NCBI RefSeq assembly: GCF_000192475.1
Contig: NZ_AEYW01000022.1
Span: 1-64,000 of the forward strand
DNA length: 64,000 bases
Direction of reading: 5' to 3'
Origin: Ruegeria conchae
GTDB lineage: Bacteria > Pseudomonadota > Alphaproteobacteria > Rhodobacterales > Rhodobacteraceae
Below, piece after piece: positions 33,137 to 43,988 of the stretch. A program made the translations under genes and the position numbers. Positions within the stretch are counted from its first letter, which is position 1. Each line of letters opens with the position of its first letter. Under the pieces are notes generated by a model that had not been told where the DNA came from, ran no database searches, and saw nothing but the letters and a program-made list of their open reading frames with translations.

Positions 33137-34801
33137 CTACCTGCGTCCAACCTGACGGCAAATCAGGATCACCGGCAACAGCCCCACTGCGAGGATAACC
33201 AGTGACGGCACCGCTGCACCTTCCAACCTCTCGTCCGAAGCTAGCCGGTAAGCCTGTACCGCCAATGTGTCGAAGTTAAAGGGCCGCATGATAAGAGTTG
33301 CGGGTAATTCTTTCATGACATCGACAAAGACGATCAGCAACGCCGTCAATAGCGAAGGGGTCAGAATCGGTAAATGCACCCGGCGCAATGTGCCCAGCGG
33401 TGTCTGCCCCAGCGATCGCGCGGCAGCGTCCATATTCGAGTGCACGGTACTTTGGCCACCTTCATATGCGCTGAGCGCAGCGGCGAGGAAGCGCACCATA
33501 TAGGCCGCGACCAGCAACCAGATCGAACCTGTAACTAGCAGTCCCGTTGAAACATCAAAGGTTTTACGCATCCAGGCATCCAGCGCATTGTCTAGCCCGG
33601 CAAAGGGAACGATCAGCCCGACAGCGATCACTCCACCGGGCACCGCATAACCCAGCCGCGCCAGATAAGCCGCCGTGGCAGAACCACGCCCGGGTCTGAG
33701 GCGCTGATAGAACCCGACCGAGATGGCGGCGCAAACAGTGATTACGGCTGCAGTTCCGGCCAGCGTTAGCGAATTTTGAATGAACCCAACATATCTGCGT
33801 GATAGAAGGTTTTGTTCGGATTCAAGACCCATCTGCACGAGGATCACAACAGGTAGAAGAAATCCGAACAGAACTGGAATTGCGCAAAGCAGAAAAGCGG
33901 CAAACGCCTTTGCGCCCTTCAGCTCTGCAGCAGGTTGGGCAGCATGCTGTTTGCCGGTTTGGTAGTATTTAGCCTTACCACGCTGTGTCCGTTCGGCTAT
34001 TGCCATCACAAGTGCAAACCCCAGAAGGCACAAGGCAAGCTGAGCTGCAGCGGCACGGTCGGCCATGGAAAACCAGCTTGTGTAGATCCCGGTGGCAAAT
34101 GTCTGGACACCGAAATAGGCGACGGTTCCAAAATCGGCGATGGTCTCCATCACAGCCAACAGCACTCCCCCCGCAATGGCGGGACGTGCCATAGGTAGAG
34201 AAACACGCCAGAAAGCGGGCCAGGGTCCGTTCCCCAAGGCGCGGGCAGCCAAAAAGGCGGTGGCACTTTGTTGCAAAAACGCGGCCCGTGCCAGCAGATA
34301 GACATAAGGATAGAGCACAAGGATCAACATCACCGCCGCGCCCTCGGTCGAACGAATTTCGGGGAACCAATAGTCGCGCGGCCCCCAGCCCGTCACATCG
34401 CGCAGTGTGGATTGCACGATGCCGGGGTGGTCAAGGATAAAGGTATAGGCATAGGCCAGAACGTAGGCCGGAAAGGCCAACGGCAGCACCAATGCAATTT
34501 CGAGAAATCTCACCCCCGGGAAACGGGTCATGGTCACCAGCCAGGCCGCCCCGACCCCGATTGAAAATGTCCCCGCTGCAACCAGCGCGACAAGGATGAT
34601 CGTTGTCAGAGCGTAACTGGGTAGTACAGTCTCTAACAAGTGGGAAACGGTGTCCGTTCCGCCGGTCACCGCTGCCAGAACCACGGCCACCATCGGCAAC
34701 AGACAAGCTGCTGCTACAATACAGGCGATAGCTCCCACGAAACGCGTGCCCAAGGCGCCGCGATTGCGTGTTCCGTATTCTGAATATTCGATTTCGGCCA
34801 T
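33137..34801 (-). CDS. Iron(III)-type ABC transporter permease (FbpB/ThiP-like)
   Basis: Fused two-module permease of 554 residues with about twelve membrane helices. Each half ends with an EAA-type loop that contacts the ATPase: AARALGNGPWPAFWRVSLPM near residue 190 and AARSLGQTPLGTLRRVHLPI near residue 465. This layout is that of FbpB-type ferric-iron permeases (also thiamine ThiP). No binding protein or ATPase gene is adjacent, so its partners are encoded elsewhere and the substrate assignment rests on family likeness. It is separated from the ligase gene upstream by a terminator. Confidence 0.87.
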   Translation of the reverse strand: MAEIEYSEYGTRNRGALGTRFVGAIACIVAAACLLPMVAVVLAAVTGGTDTVSHLLETVLPSYALTTIILVALVAAGTFSIGVGAAWLVTMTRFPGVRFLEIALVLPLAFPAYVLAYAYTFILDHPGIVQSTLRDVTGWGPRDYWFPEIRSTEGAAVMLILVLYPYVYLLARAAFLQQSATAFLAARALGNGPWPAFWRVSLPMARPAIAGGVLLAVMETIADFGTVAYFGVQTFATGIYTSWFSMADRAAAAQLALCLLGFALVMAIAERTQRGKAKYYQTGKQHAAQPAAELKGAKAFAAFLLCAIPVLFGFLLPVVILVQMGLESEQNLLSRRYVGFIQNSLTLAGTAAVITVCAAISVGFYQRLRPGRGSATAAYLARLGYAVPGGVIAVGLIVPFAGLDNALDAWMRKTFDVSTGLLVTGSIWLLVAAYMVRFLAAALSAYEGGQSTVHSNMDAAARSLGQTPLGTLRRVHLPILTPSLLTALLIVFVDVMKELPATLIMRPFNFDTLAVQAYRLASDERLEGAAVPSLVILAVGLLPVILICRQVGRR

Positions 34802-34874
34802 GATGCCTGACTGAGAATCCCGAAGGTTCCGTCTTTAATCGACCAAATTGCTAAGAAACACCAGTGTGACGGGA

Positions 34875-34903
34875 AACAAATCTGCGGCACATACTGCCGC
34901 AGA
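34875..34903 (-). terminator. Intrinsic terminator of the ABC transporter-ligase operon
   Basis: A perfect 9-base-pair stem (34881-34889 with 34895-34903) with loop CATAC lies 3 bases after the ligase stop and is followed on the minus strand by TTTGTTT. Confidence 0.85.
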
Positions 34904-34906
34904 CCC

Positions 34907-36124
34907 TTATTCGTAGACGCGCTGGTCCTCGATCACCAACCCATCCTTGGGCAATGAACCGGGGGCCACGACCTCAATCGCGCCTTTGAGTTTCAGCACC
35001 TCGGCAACCGATTTGGCATAGGCACCGTCATTCTCGCATGGGCTTTCAATCTGTACGGTCATTGTGTCCATCTCGCCCTGACGGGCTGCGATAACGCGGG
35101 CTTTGACGATCTCGTCATGCTTATCCACCAGTGCGGCCACCTGTTCGGGACGCACAAACATACCCTTGATTTTGGTGGTCTGATCAGCGCGCCCCATCCA
35201 GCCTTTGATGCGCATATTGGTGCGCCCACACGGAGAGGCTCCGGGCATGATAGCCGACAGATCGCCTGTGGCGAACCGGATCAGAGGATAGTCGGGGTTG
35301 AGAGTGGTTACGACAACTTCACCAACCTCACCGGGGGCAACGGGTGTGCCAGTGCCCGGCGTGACAATCTCGACGATGACGTGTTCGTCGATAATCATCC
35401 CTTCCATGGCCGGGCTTTCATAGGCGATATTGCCCAGATCCGCTGTAGCATAACATTGCAGGCAAGCTATGCCCCGATCCGCGTACTCTTGACGCAAGGA
35501 AGGAAATAACGCACCCCCGCCCACGACCGCCTTCGAAAACTGCAGAGCAACACCCATCGCGTCAGCCTTTTCGAGGATGATCTTGAGATAATCCGGGGTT
35601 CCGGCATAGGCAGTGCAACCCACATCGCGCGCAGCGGTTACCTGCAGTTCAGTCTGCCCAGTACCGGCTGGCAGAACCGACGCGCCCACAGCCTGGGCAC
35701 CGCTTTCGAAAATCATACCTGCAGGGGTCAGGTGGTATCCGAAACAATTCTGCACGATATCGCCCGGGCCCACGCCTGCGGCATTCAGAAAGCGGCCCAT
35801 GCGCCACCAGTCGTGATCGGTGCTGCCCGGTTCATAAATTGGGCCCGGTGACTGGAACACATGCTGGAAGTTCCGCGCAGGTTTCACTGTAAACCCACCA
35901 AATGGTGGCCGCCCAGCCTGTGCCTTGGTCAGGTCAGATTTCCGCAGCACCGGCAATTGCGCCAGCGCCTGCATATCAGTCACTGCGTCTGACTGCACAT
36001 CAGAAAGGATATCCTTGTATCCGGGTGCTGCCTGCGCGCGGTTGATCTGTTCAGGCAAGGCGCGCGCATGATCCGCTGCGCGTTCATCTGCTGATCGGGT
36101 TTCAAGCTTATCGAAATAGGTCAT
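34907..36124 (-). CDS. Phenylacetate-CoA ligase-like adenylate-forming protein
   Basis: A 405-residue member of the PaaK-like branch of adenylate-forming enzymes (QCYATADLGNIAYES, PLIRFATGDLS, GRADQTTKIKGMFVRPEQV are recognisable). However, the Ser/Thr/Gly-rich nucleotide loop (SSGTTG-type) is replaced by FQSPGPIYEPGS, and the C-terminus ends at LPKDGLVIEDQRVYE without the usual GKAxR lysine context. It may be a specialised ligase or may have lost full activity. The ATG at 36124 (GAGG upstream) avoids overlap with livF. It is the last gene of the transporter operon, 19 bases after livF, so it probably handles the imported acid. Confidence 0.78.
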   Translation of the reverse strand: MTYFDKLETRSADERAADHARALPEQINRAQAAPGYKDILSDVQSDAVTDMQALAQLPVLRKSDLTKAQAGRPPFGGFTVKPARNFQHVFQSPGPIYEPGSTDHDWWRMGRFLNAAGVGPGDIVQNCFGYHLTPAGMIFESGAQAVGASVLPAGTGQTELQVTAARDVGCTAYAGTPDYLKIILEKADAMGVALQFSKAVVGGGALFPSLRQEYADRGIACLQCYATADLGNIAYESPAMEGMIIDEHVIVEIVTPGTGTPVAPGEVGEVVVTTLNPDYPLIRFATGDLSAIMPGASPCGRTNMRIKGWMGRADQTTKIKGMFVRPEQVAALVDKHDEIVKARVIAARQGEMDTMTVQIESPCENDGAYAKSVAEVLKLKGAIEVVAPGSLPKDGLVIEDQRVYE

Positions 36125-36143
36125 CGAAATATCCTCTGCCCGC

Positions 36144-36977
36144 TTACAGCCATCTCTTGCGACGGCGGTATGAGCGCACATCGCGAAAGCTCTTTCGGCC
36201 CTCGTCTGACATGCCGAGATAGAATTCCTTAACGTCAGGATTCTCGCGCAATTCGGCAGCTGGGCCGTCCATCACAACGCGACCTGATTCCAGAATATAG
36301 CCGTAATGGGCAAACCTTAGAGCCACATTTGTGTTCTGTTCGGCCAACAGAAAGGACACGCCTTCCTTCTCGTTCAGGTCTTTTACAATGCCGAAAATCT
36401 CTTCGACCAACTGCGGGGCCAAACCCATCGAGGGTTCATCCAACAGGATCGTCTCGGGGCGTGACATCAGCGCCCGACCCATCGCCACCATTTGCTGTTC
36501 GCCGCCCGAAGTATATCCGGCCTGCGACCGGCGGCGTTCCTTCAATCGTGGGAAGTAATTGTAAACCAGTTCCAGATCCTGCTGGATGGCAGCCGAGCCG
36601 TCTTTGCGTGTATAGGCGCCGGTCAGCAGGTTTTCTTCGACAGTCAGATGTTCAAAACAGTGGCGGCCTTCCATTACCTGGATCACGCCCTTTTCAACCA
36701 GAACAGCCGGATCGCTTTCATGCACGCTGGTCCCGCGATATTTGATCGAGCCTTTGGTAACCTCGCCCCGTTCGGAATGCAGAAGGTTCGACACCGCCTT
36801 AAGTGTCGTGGTCTTACCCGCCCCGTTTCCGCCCAATAGGGCAGTAATACCGCCTTTCGGCACAGTCAGGCTAACGCCTTTCAGCACGAGGATCACATGA
36901 TTATAGATCACCTCGATATTGTTGACCTCAAGCAATGTTTCGGCTTGTACATCAGTGGTTTGTGCAGCATCCAGCAT
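36144..36977 (-). CDS. livF: Branched-chain-type ABC transporter ATP-binding protein LivF-like
   Basis: ATPase of 277 residues of the LivF family. Walker A is LLGGNGAGKTTTLKA, the signature is YTSGGEQQMVAMGRAL, and Walker B is ETILLDEPSMG. The N-terminus has about 14 additional residues before EVNNIEVIYNHVILVLKGVS, and the C-terminus is longer than in amino-acid LivF (EFYLGMSDEGRKSFRDVRSY). It pairs with LivG encoded 3.8 kb upstream in the same operon. A strong stem-loop at 37019-37042 separates it from the binding-protein gene, which probably adjusts relative amounts. Confidence 0.9.
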   Translation of the reverse strand: MLDAAQTTDVQAETLLEVNNIEVIYNHVILVLKGVSLTVPKGGITALLGGNGAGKTTTLKAVSNLLHSERGEVTKGSIKYRGTSVHESDPAVLVEKGVIQVMEGRHCFEHLTVEENLLTGAYTRKDGSAAIQQDLELVYNYFPRLKERRRSQAGYTSGGEQQMVAMGRALMSRPETILLDEPSMGLAPQLVEEIFGIVKDLNEKEGVSFLLAEQNTNVALRFAHYGYILESGRVVMDGPAAELRENPDVKEFYLGMSDEGRKSFRDVRSYRRRKRWL

Positions 36978-37018
36978 CAGCGCATATCCTCATGCCTGCC
37001 CCGTGGGACCGTTTAATC

Positions 37019-37042
37019 GGGGCGGCAGCTTACCGCCGCCCC
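37019..37042 (-). terminator. Stem-loop after the binding-protein gene
   Basis: GGGGCGGC (37019-37026) pairs with GCCGCCCC (37035-37042). It has no strong T-run. Placed 24 bases after the binding-protein stop and before livF, it probably stabilises the upstream message or partly terminates, as often seen after abundant binding-protein genes. Confidence 0.6.
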
Positions 37043-37065
37043 TAAGTTTATGGTCGAAGCAGGCC

Positions 37066-38349
37066 TTAGTTGCAGCGTGTTTCGACGTTGTTTTCGGCTG
37101 CATATGCGCTCGAGTCTTCTTCAACCAGCGCACCGATCACCTCACCATCGGTTGGCTTGAAGTCCGAGATCAGGTTCCATGTTTGTGTACCTGCATCCCA
37201 CTGAGAGACGCCGATCAAGCCAGGGCCGCCATGGTTATCGCACGATACCTGGAAGGTCGGACCAAAGTTCGGCATACCCAGAGAGGCCATGCGCTCTTCG
37301 GTGATGTTCAGCTGCTCCATCGCGTCCCGAACCATACCCGGTGTAACATCGCCGGTTCCATTTGCTTCCTGCGCGTCCTTGATCGCTTCGGCGGCGAGCA
37401 TCGCTGAGTAGAGGCCACGGTTGTACAGAACGGTACCAACCTGATCGCCTGCGCCTGCGGCCTTTCCGGCATCCACGACATGCGTCTTGATGTCGTCAAA
37501 TACAGGGAAGTCATCACCAACGGCATGGAAGGTTACGGCCTTGTAACCGTTCGCCTTGTCGCCAGCAGGCAGTACGTCATGCTGCGCGCCCGACCACCAA
37601 ACGCCGATGAAGTTTTCCATCGGGAAGCGGATATTGGCAGCCTCCTGAATGGCGACCTGGTTCATTACGCCCCAGCCCCACATCAGGACAAAGTCTGGCT
37701 TTTCACGACGGATCTGCAGCCACTGGGATTTTTGCTCTTGCCCTGGATGGTCGACCGGCAACAACGACAGCTCAAAGCCGTGCTTTTTCGACAGCTCTTC
37801 CAACGTTCTGATCGGTTCCTTGCCATAGGCTGAGTTGTGATAGACCAGGGCGATTTTCTTGCCGTTCAGATCGCCTCCATTTTCGTCTAGCAGATAGTTG
37901 ATCGCGCCCGAGGCACCGTCCCAGTAGTTCGCGGGATAGTTGAAGACGTGGCTGAACACCTTGCCGTTGCGGGCCGAAGTCCGGCCATAACCCATTGTAT
38001 GCAAAGGGATGTCATCCGCCGTTACTTTGGGGATCAACTGATATGTAATACCGGTCGACAAAGGCTGATAAATCAGCGCCCCTTCGCCTTTGGTTGATTC
38101 ATAGCACTCCACACCTTTTTCGGTGTTATAGCCGGTCTCACATTCGATCACGTTGACAGGAACACCGCCAATACCCCCGTCTCGTTCGTTGAGCAGGGTG
38201 AAATAGTCAGCATAGCCATCAGCAAACGGAATACCGCCTGCAGCGTATGGGCCCGTACGATAGCTGAGCGATGGGATCACGAGATCTGCGAGCGCAGGTC
38301 CTGCTGCCATCAGCGCGCCCAGCGCCAGGGTAGCCATTTTCTTTTTCAT
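37066..38349 (-). CDS. ABC transporter substrate-binding protein, branched-chain type
   Basis: Periplasmic type I binding protein of 427 residues. The signal peptide is MKKKMATLALGALMAAGPALA, with cleavage after Ala21. The mature part has the Leu/Ile/Val-binding fold: GIPFADGYADYFTLLNERDGGIGGVPV, YHNSAYGKEP and FEDIKTH-like hinge blocks. It is larger than typical LivK (about 370 residues) and belongs to the group often annotated as urea/amide or aromatic-acid binding, so amino acids are not the certain cargo. GGAGGAG precedes the ATG. It is the fifth gene of the operon. Confidence 0.88.
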   Translation of the reverse strand: MKKKMATLALGALMAAGPALADLVIPSLSYRTGPYAAGGIPFADGYADYFTLLNERDGGIGGVPVNVIECETGYNTEKGVECYESTKGEGALIYQPLSTGITYQLIPKVTADDIPLHTMGYGRTSARNGKVFSHVFNYPANYWDGASGAINYLLDENGGDLNGKKIALVYHNSAYGKEPIRTLEELSKKHGFELSLLPVDHPGQEQKSQWLQIRREKPDFVLMWGWGVMNQVAIQEAANIRFPMENFIGVWWSGAQHDVLPAGDKANGYKAVTFHAVGDDFPVFDDIKTHVVDAGKAAGAGDQVGTVLYNRGLYSAMLAAEAIKDAQEANGTGDVTPGMVRDAMEQLNITEERMASLGMPNFGPTFQVSCDNHGGPGLIGVSQWDAGTQTWNLISDFKPTDGEVIGALVEEDSSAYAAENNVETRCN

Positions 38350-38425
38350 CGGGTGTCTCCTCCCTTAGTTGATCCGATGTTGGGTTTCGGGCTTCAGCCG
38401 CCCGTCTTTTCATTGGGCCTGCCCA

Positions 38426-39502
38426 CTAGTGCGGGAACGGCCAGAGTCTGAGTTTCTCTTTCGCGACGCGCCAAAGCTGCGCCAGCCCGTGGGGTTCAAG
38501 AACAAGGAATATGATGATGAGAGCGCCCACAATCACGAGGTTCAGGTGCGCAACGATATCGGTGGGCCAACCCAGCAGATCGACACCCAGCAGCTTTAGG
38601 ACAACTGGCAGCAAAACCAGAAATGCCGCACCCGCGAAGGACCCAAATATAGACCCTAATCCGCCGATAATTACCATGAACAGCACCAGGAATGATTTCT
38701 GAATACCGAACACTTCACCCACTTCGACCGCGCCCAGATAGACAGCAAAGAACAGTGCGCCTGCAATGCCTACGAAAAACGAGCTGACGGCAAAGGCGGT
38801 AAGCTTTGCCTTGAGCGGGTTCACTCCGATGATCTCGGCTGCGATATCCATGTCGCGGATCGCCATCCATGTCCGACCCGTAGTGCCGCGCGTCAGGTTA
38901 CGCGCGATGATCGCACTGAAGGTCAAAAAGATCAGGCAAAACAGATAGGTCGCCCAGGCAGGCGCGTTCGGACCGGTGATGATGATGCCAAACACATCCC
39001 GTTCGGGCGAGTTGATCTGGCCAGAGGCCGAGTAGTTGTAGAACCACGGAACCCGGTTGAAAAGCCATACAAGGAAGAACTGTGCAGCTAGCGTGGCCAC
39101 CGCAAGGTAGAACCCTTTGATCCGCAAAGAGGGCAGACCAAACAGCACACCCACCAGCGCTGTGATACCGCCAGCCAACAGAACATGGATGAACATGCTG
39201 ACATCCGGAAACGCCGTCATCAGCTTGTAGCAAGCATAGGCCCCCACAGCCATGAAACCACCTGTTCCCAGCGAGACCTGCCCGCAATACCCCACCAAAA
39301 TGTTCAGCCCTATCGCTGCGATGGCGTAGATTAGGAAGGGCAGCAGCAGTGCGTTGGCCCAATAGTCGTTGATAATGAACGGAATGACTCCGAACGCCAC
39401 TGCCAGCACTACGTAGTACCGGTACCGGTCAAACTTGATCGGGAAAGTCTGGCTGTCCGCTATGTAGGAGGTTTTGAAGTCTCCGGCCTCACGATAGAAC
39501 AT
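38426..39502 (-). CDS. livM: Branched-chain-type ABC transporter permease LivM-like
   Basis: Inner-membrane permease of 358 residues with about nine to ten helices. NILVGYCGQVSLGTGGFMAVGAYA near residue 70 is the LivM family block; GLPSLRIKGFYLAVATLA and GGLGSIFGSFAGAAF follow. The N-terminal extension (residues 1-30, FYREAGDFKTSYIADSQTFP) is common in this non-amino-acid subgroup. It forms the channel with LivH. The 85-residue membrane protein gene ends 3 bases upstream. Confidence 0.9.
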   Translation of the reverse strand: MFYREAGDFKTSYIADSQTFPIKFDRYRYYVVLAVAFGVIPFIINDYWANALLLPFLIYAIAAIGLNILVGYCGQVSLGTGGFMAVGAYACYKLMTAFPDVSMFIHVLLAGGITALVGVLFGLPSLRIKGFYLAVATLAAQFFLVWLFNRVPWFYNYSASGQINSPERDVFGIIITGPNAPAWATYLFCLIFLTFSAIIARNLTRGTTGRTWMAIRDMDIAAEIIGVNPLKAKLTAFAVSSFFVGIAGALFFAVYLGAVEVGEVFGIQKSFLVLFMVIIGGLGSIFGSFAGAAFLVLLPVVLKLLGVDLLGWPTDIVAHLNLVIVGALIIIFLVLEPHGLAQLWRVAKEKLRLWPFPH

Positions 39503-39505
39503 ATC

Positions 39506-39763
39506 TTACTTTCCCCATTCTTCCTGCGCCCGATTGCGGGCTGCGGCGTCCAGTTGATTGGAGCCCTTGGCGTATCCGGTCGCCTCAGAGGCGCGCACCA
39601 GCTTCATGTAGGCGAGAACACCCATAACAAGTCCGGCAAAAGCCAGAAGCACAGCGATCACAAGCTGGCCTTCACTTAGATCACTGGACGTCAGAGCGAT
39701 GTAGCCAAAGGCCCAGAACCCGGCCCATGCAATCACGTTGACGATGGCGATCAGCTTGGTCAT
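39506..39763 (-). CDS. Small two-helix membrane protein inside the transporter operon
   Basis: An 85-residue protein that I do not recognise. Two membrane helices are predicted by eye at residues 3-25 and 33-55, joined by a short polar turn (SSDLSEG). A basic loop KLVRASEATGYAKGS and an acidic/polar tail (LDAAARNRAQEEWGK) follow, probably cytoplasmic by the positive-inside rule. It sits tightly between livH (3 bases) and livM (3 bases), so it is translated with the permeases. It could be an accessory subunit or assembly factor of this transporter. It is not part of the classical five-gene liv set. Confidence 0.75.
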   Translation of the reverse strand: MTKLIAIVNVIAWAGFWAFGYIALTSSDLSEGQLVIAVLLAFAGLVMGVLAYMKLVRASEATGYAKGSNQLDAAARNRAQEEWGK

Positions 39764-39766
39764 CCC

Positions 39767-40753
39767 CTACACTCTCTCAATGATCTTCTCGCCGAACAGG
39801 CCCTGTGGCCGGAACACCAGAAAGATCAGCGCCAGTACATAGGCAAACCAGTTCTCGGTCGCACCACCGACCAACGGGCCGATGGCAAACTCGAACAGTT
39901 TTTCGCCAACACCGATAATCAACCCACCGACGATTGCTCCGGGGATCGACGTGAACCCGCCCAGCATCAGCACCGGCAGCGCCTTGAGTGCGATGAGTGA
40001 CAGTGAGAACTGAACGCCCGATTTGGTGCCCCACATGATCCCTGCGACCAGGGCCACGAACCCGGCCACCGACCAGACCATCACCCAGATGAAATTCAGC
40101 GAAATCCCGACCGACAGCGCGGCCTGATGATCATCCGCCACGGCGCGCATTGCCCGGCCCTGTTTGGTGTATTGGCTGAACGCGACCAAGGCCGCCACCA
40201 GCAGCGCCGCGATGATCGTCGCCACGATGTCCAGATTGTCGATGAAGAAGCCATAGTCGAAGATGTTAAAGGTGGTTTCATCAATCCACAGGTTGATGCC
40301 CTGCGGCAGACCCACATCCAGCGTCTTGATTTCAGACCCCCACATCAAGTCCGCCACGCCTTCAAGGAAATAGGCCAGGCCGATGGTCGCCATGAACAGG
40401 ATGATCGGTTCCTGCCCAACCAGATGGCGCATCACGAACCGCTGCACGGCCCAGGCCAGCAGCACCATCACCGCCATGGTCAGAATGATCGCCAGCAGCG
40501 CGGGGACGTTCCAACCAAAGTAATGAACATGCGTGCCAAAGATGGCGTTGATCAGATGCGCAAAAGGTACCTGCCCATTCATGATTCCGACTAGCGTCAT
40601 CGCCGCGAACAAGGCCATAACCCCCTGCGCGTAATTGAAAATCCCCGACGCCTTGTAGATCAGAACAAAGCCTAGCGCGACCAGCGCATACAGCACCCCG
40701 GCCATCAGACCGTTAAGGATGACCTCCATCGCAAATACGAGTTGTTCAGGCAT
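39767..40753 (-). CDS. livH: Branched-chain-type ABC transporter permease LivH-like
   Basis: Inner-membrane permease of 328 residues, about eight to nine helices. ILNGLMAGVLYALVALGFVLIYKASG near residue 11-36 and FNYAQGVMALFAAM are the LivH signatures, and LGGFTSIPGAIVGGLIIGV near residue 260 is the ATPase-contact region. The family signature ends in FRPQGLFGEKIIERV. GGAGGGG precedes the ATG. It is third in the operon, 29 bases after livG, and partners LivM. Confidence 0.92.
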   Translation of the reverse strand: MPEQLVFAMEVILNGLMAGVLYALVALGFVLIYKASGIFNYAQGVMALFAAMTLVGIMNGQVPFAHLINAIFGTHVHYFGWNVPALLAIILTMAVMVLLAWAVQRFVMRHLVGQEPIILFMATIGLAYFLEGVADLMWGSEIKTLDVGLPQGINLWIDETTFNIFDYGFFIDNLDIVATIIAALLVAALVAFSQYTKQGRAMRAVADDHQAALSVGISLNFIWVMVWSVAGFVALVAGIMWGTKSGVQFSLSLIALKALPVLMLGGFTSIPGAIVGGLIIGVGEKLFEFAIGPLVGGATENWFAYVLALIFLVFRPQGLFGEKIIERV

Positions 40754-40782
40754 GCCAGCCCCTCCCCAATTCTGCCCGAGCG

Positions 40783-41601
40783 TCAGTCATGACTGACCCC
40801 CAGATAGGCGTCGATGACTTCCTGATTGTTGCGCACCTCATCCGGCGTGCCGTCACCGATCTTCTTGCCGTAATCCATCACGACCACCCGGTCGCTCAGG
40901 TCCATCACCACGCCCATGTCATGCTCGATCAGGGCGATGGTGGTGCCGAACTCGTCATTCACGTCGAGGATAAAGCGGCTCATGTCCTCTTTCTCTTCGA
41001 CATTCATCCCGGCCATCGGTTCATCCAGCAGCAGCAGCTTAGGTTCCGCCGCCAGCGCACGTGCCAGTTCAACGCGTTTCTTCAACCCGTAAGGCAAGCG
41101 CGAGACAGGCGTCTTGCGGATGTGCTGAATTTCGAGGAAATCGATGATCTTCTCGACCGCTTCTCGGTTCTCGGTCTCTTCCGCCTCGGCCTTACCCTTC
41201 CATAAGGCCTGCTGCAGGATGTTGGTCTTCATAAAGCCAAGACGTCCGGTCATCACGTTGTCGAGAACGCTCATGCCCTCGAAAAGGGCAATGTTTTGAA
41301 ACGTCCGCGCAATGCCTTGTTGCGCCACCTCGAAGGGCCGCATCGGCGGGCGCTTGGACCCGTGGAACCAGACCTCGCCCTCTTGCGGGACATAGAAGCC
41401 CGAGATCACATTCAGCATCGAGGACTTACCCGCCCCGTTCGGTCCAATGATCGCGCGAATTTCGCCTTCGCGAATGTCGAACGAGATATCCTTGATCGCC
41501 ACCACACCGCCAAAGCGCAGGGTGATGTTCTTCATCTCCATCACCACACCGCCGATCTTGCGGCCGTCTTCGGCGACATATCCTTCGGAGTTATCCAGCA
41601 T
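40783..41601 (-). CDS. livG: Branched-chain-type ABC transporter ATP-binding protein LivG-like
   Basis: ATPase of 272 residues. Walker A is IIGPNGAGKSSMLNVISG, the signature is RLPYGLKKRVELARAL (the LivG-type variant), and Walker B is LLLLDEPMAGM. The insert with EETENREAVEKIIDFLEI is typical of LivG rather than LivF. The N-terminus carries 17 additional residues before VMEMKNITLRFGG. It follows the acyl-CoA synthetase gene by 75 bases, on the same strand, and is second in the operon. Confidence 0.92.
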   Translation of the reverse strand: MLDNSEGYVAEDGRKIGGVVMEMKNITLRFGGVVAIKDISFDIREGEIRAIIGPNGAGKSSMLNVISGFYVPQEGEVWFHGSKRPPMRPFEVAQQGIARTFQNIALFEGMSVLDNVMTGRLGFMKTNILQQALWKGKAEAEETENREAVEKIIDFLEIQHIRKTPVSRLPYGLKKRVELARALAAEPKLLLLDEPMAGMNVEEKEDMSRFILDVNDEFGTTIALIEHDMGVVMDLSDRVVVMDYGKKIGDGTPDEVRNNQEVIDAYLGVSHD

Positions 41602-41676
41602 CAGAACCTCCCTGACACAAAAACGGGACGGCGGGCGGGGCGATGACCGCAGGTCGAGCGGCGCACGTCAGCCCCC

Positions 41677-43650
<1,974 letters not shown>

Positions 43651-43988
43651 TCTTTCTCTCCTCCCCATCCGACCCCTCCTCGGGCCGGAAACGACAAGCC
43701 GGGAACACGCCCCGGGCGCCGATGCCCCGATAAGGGACGCGGAAAAGATCAGCGTCAAGTTTTGCCTGATGTTTTCTCAATTCTTACGAATTGTAACAGG
43801 GCACCGTGTCGGCATGTCGAGATCCGGGATCCGACCAAATCTGCTCAGGCCAAGCCCTTTGGTGTATCGAATTTAGATAAAGCACTCCGAACAGCTGAAG
43901 AAGGGGAGGGCTGCGCCACATTTCCGCCGGTATTAAGTGAGATTACATCTATGCAGTTATGCAGTGAATTTGTTACAGGCACCGCGGA

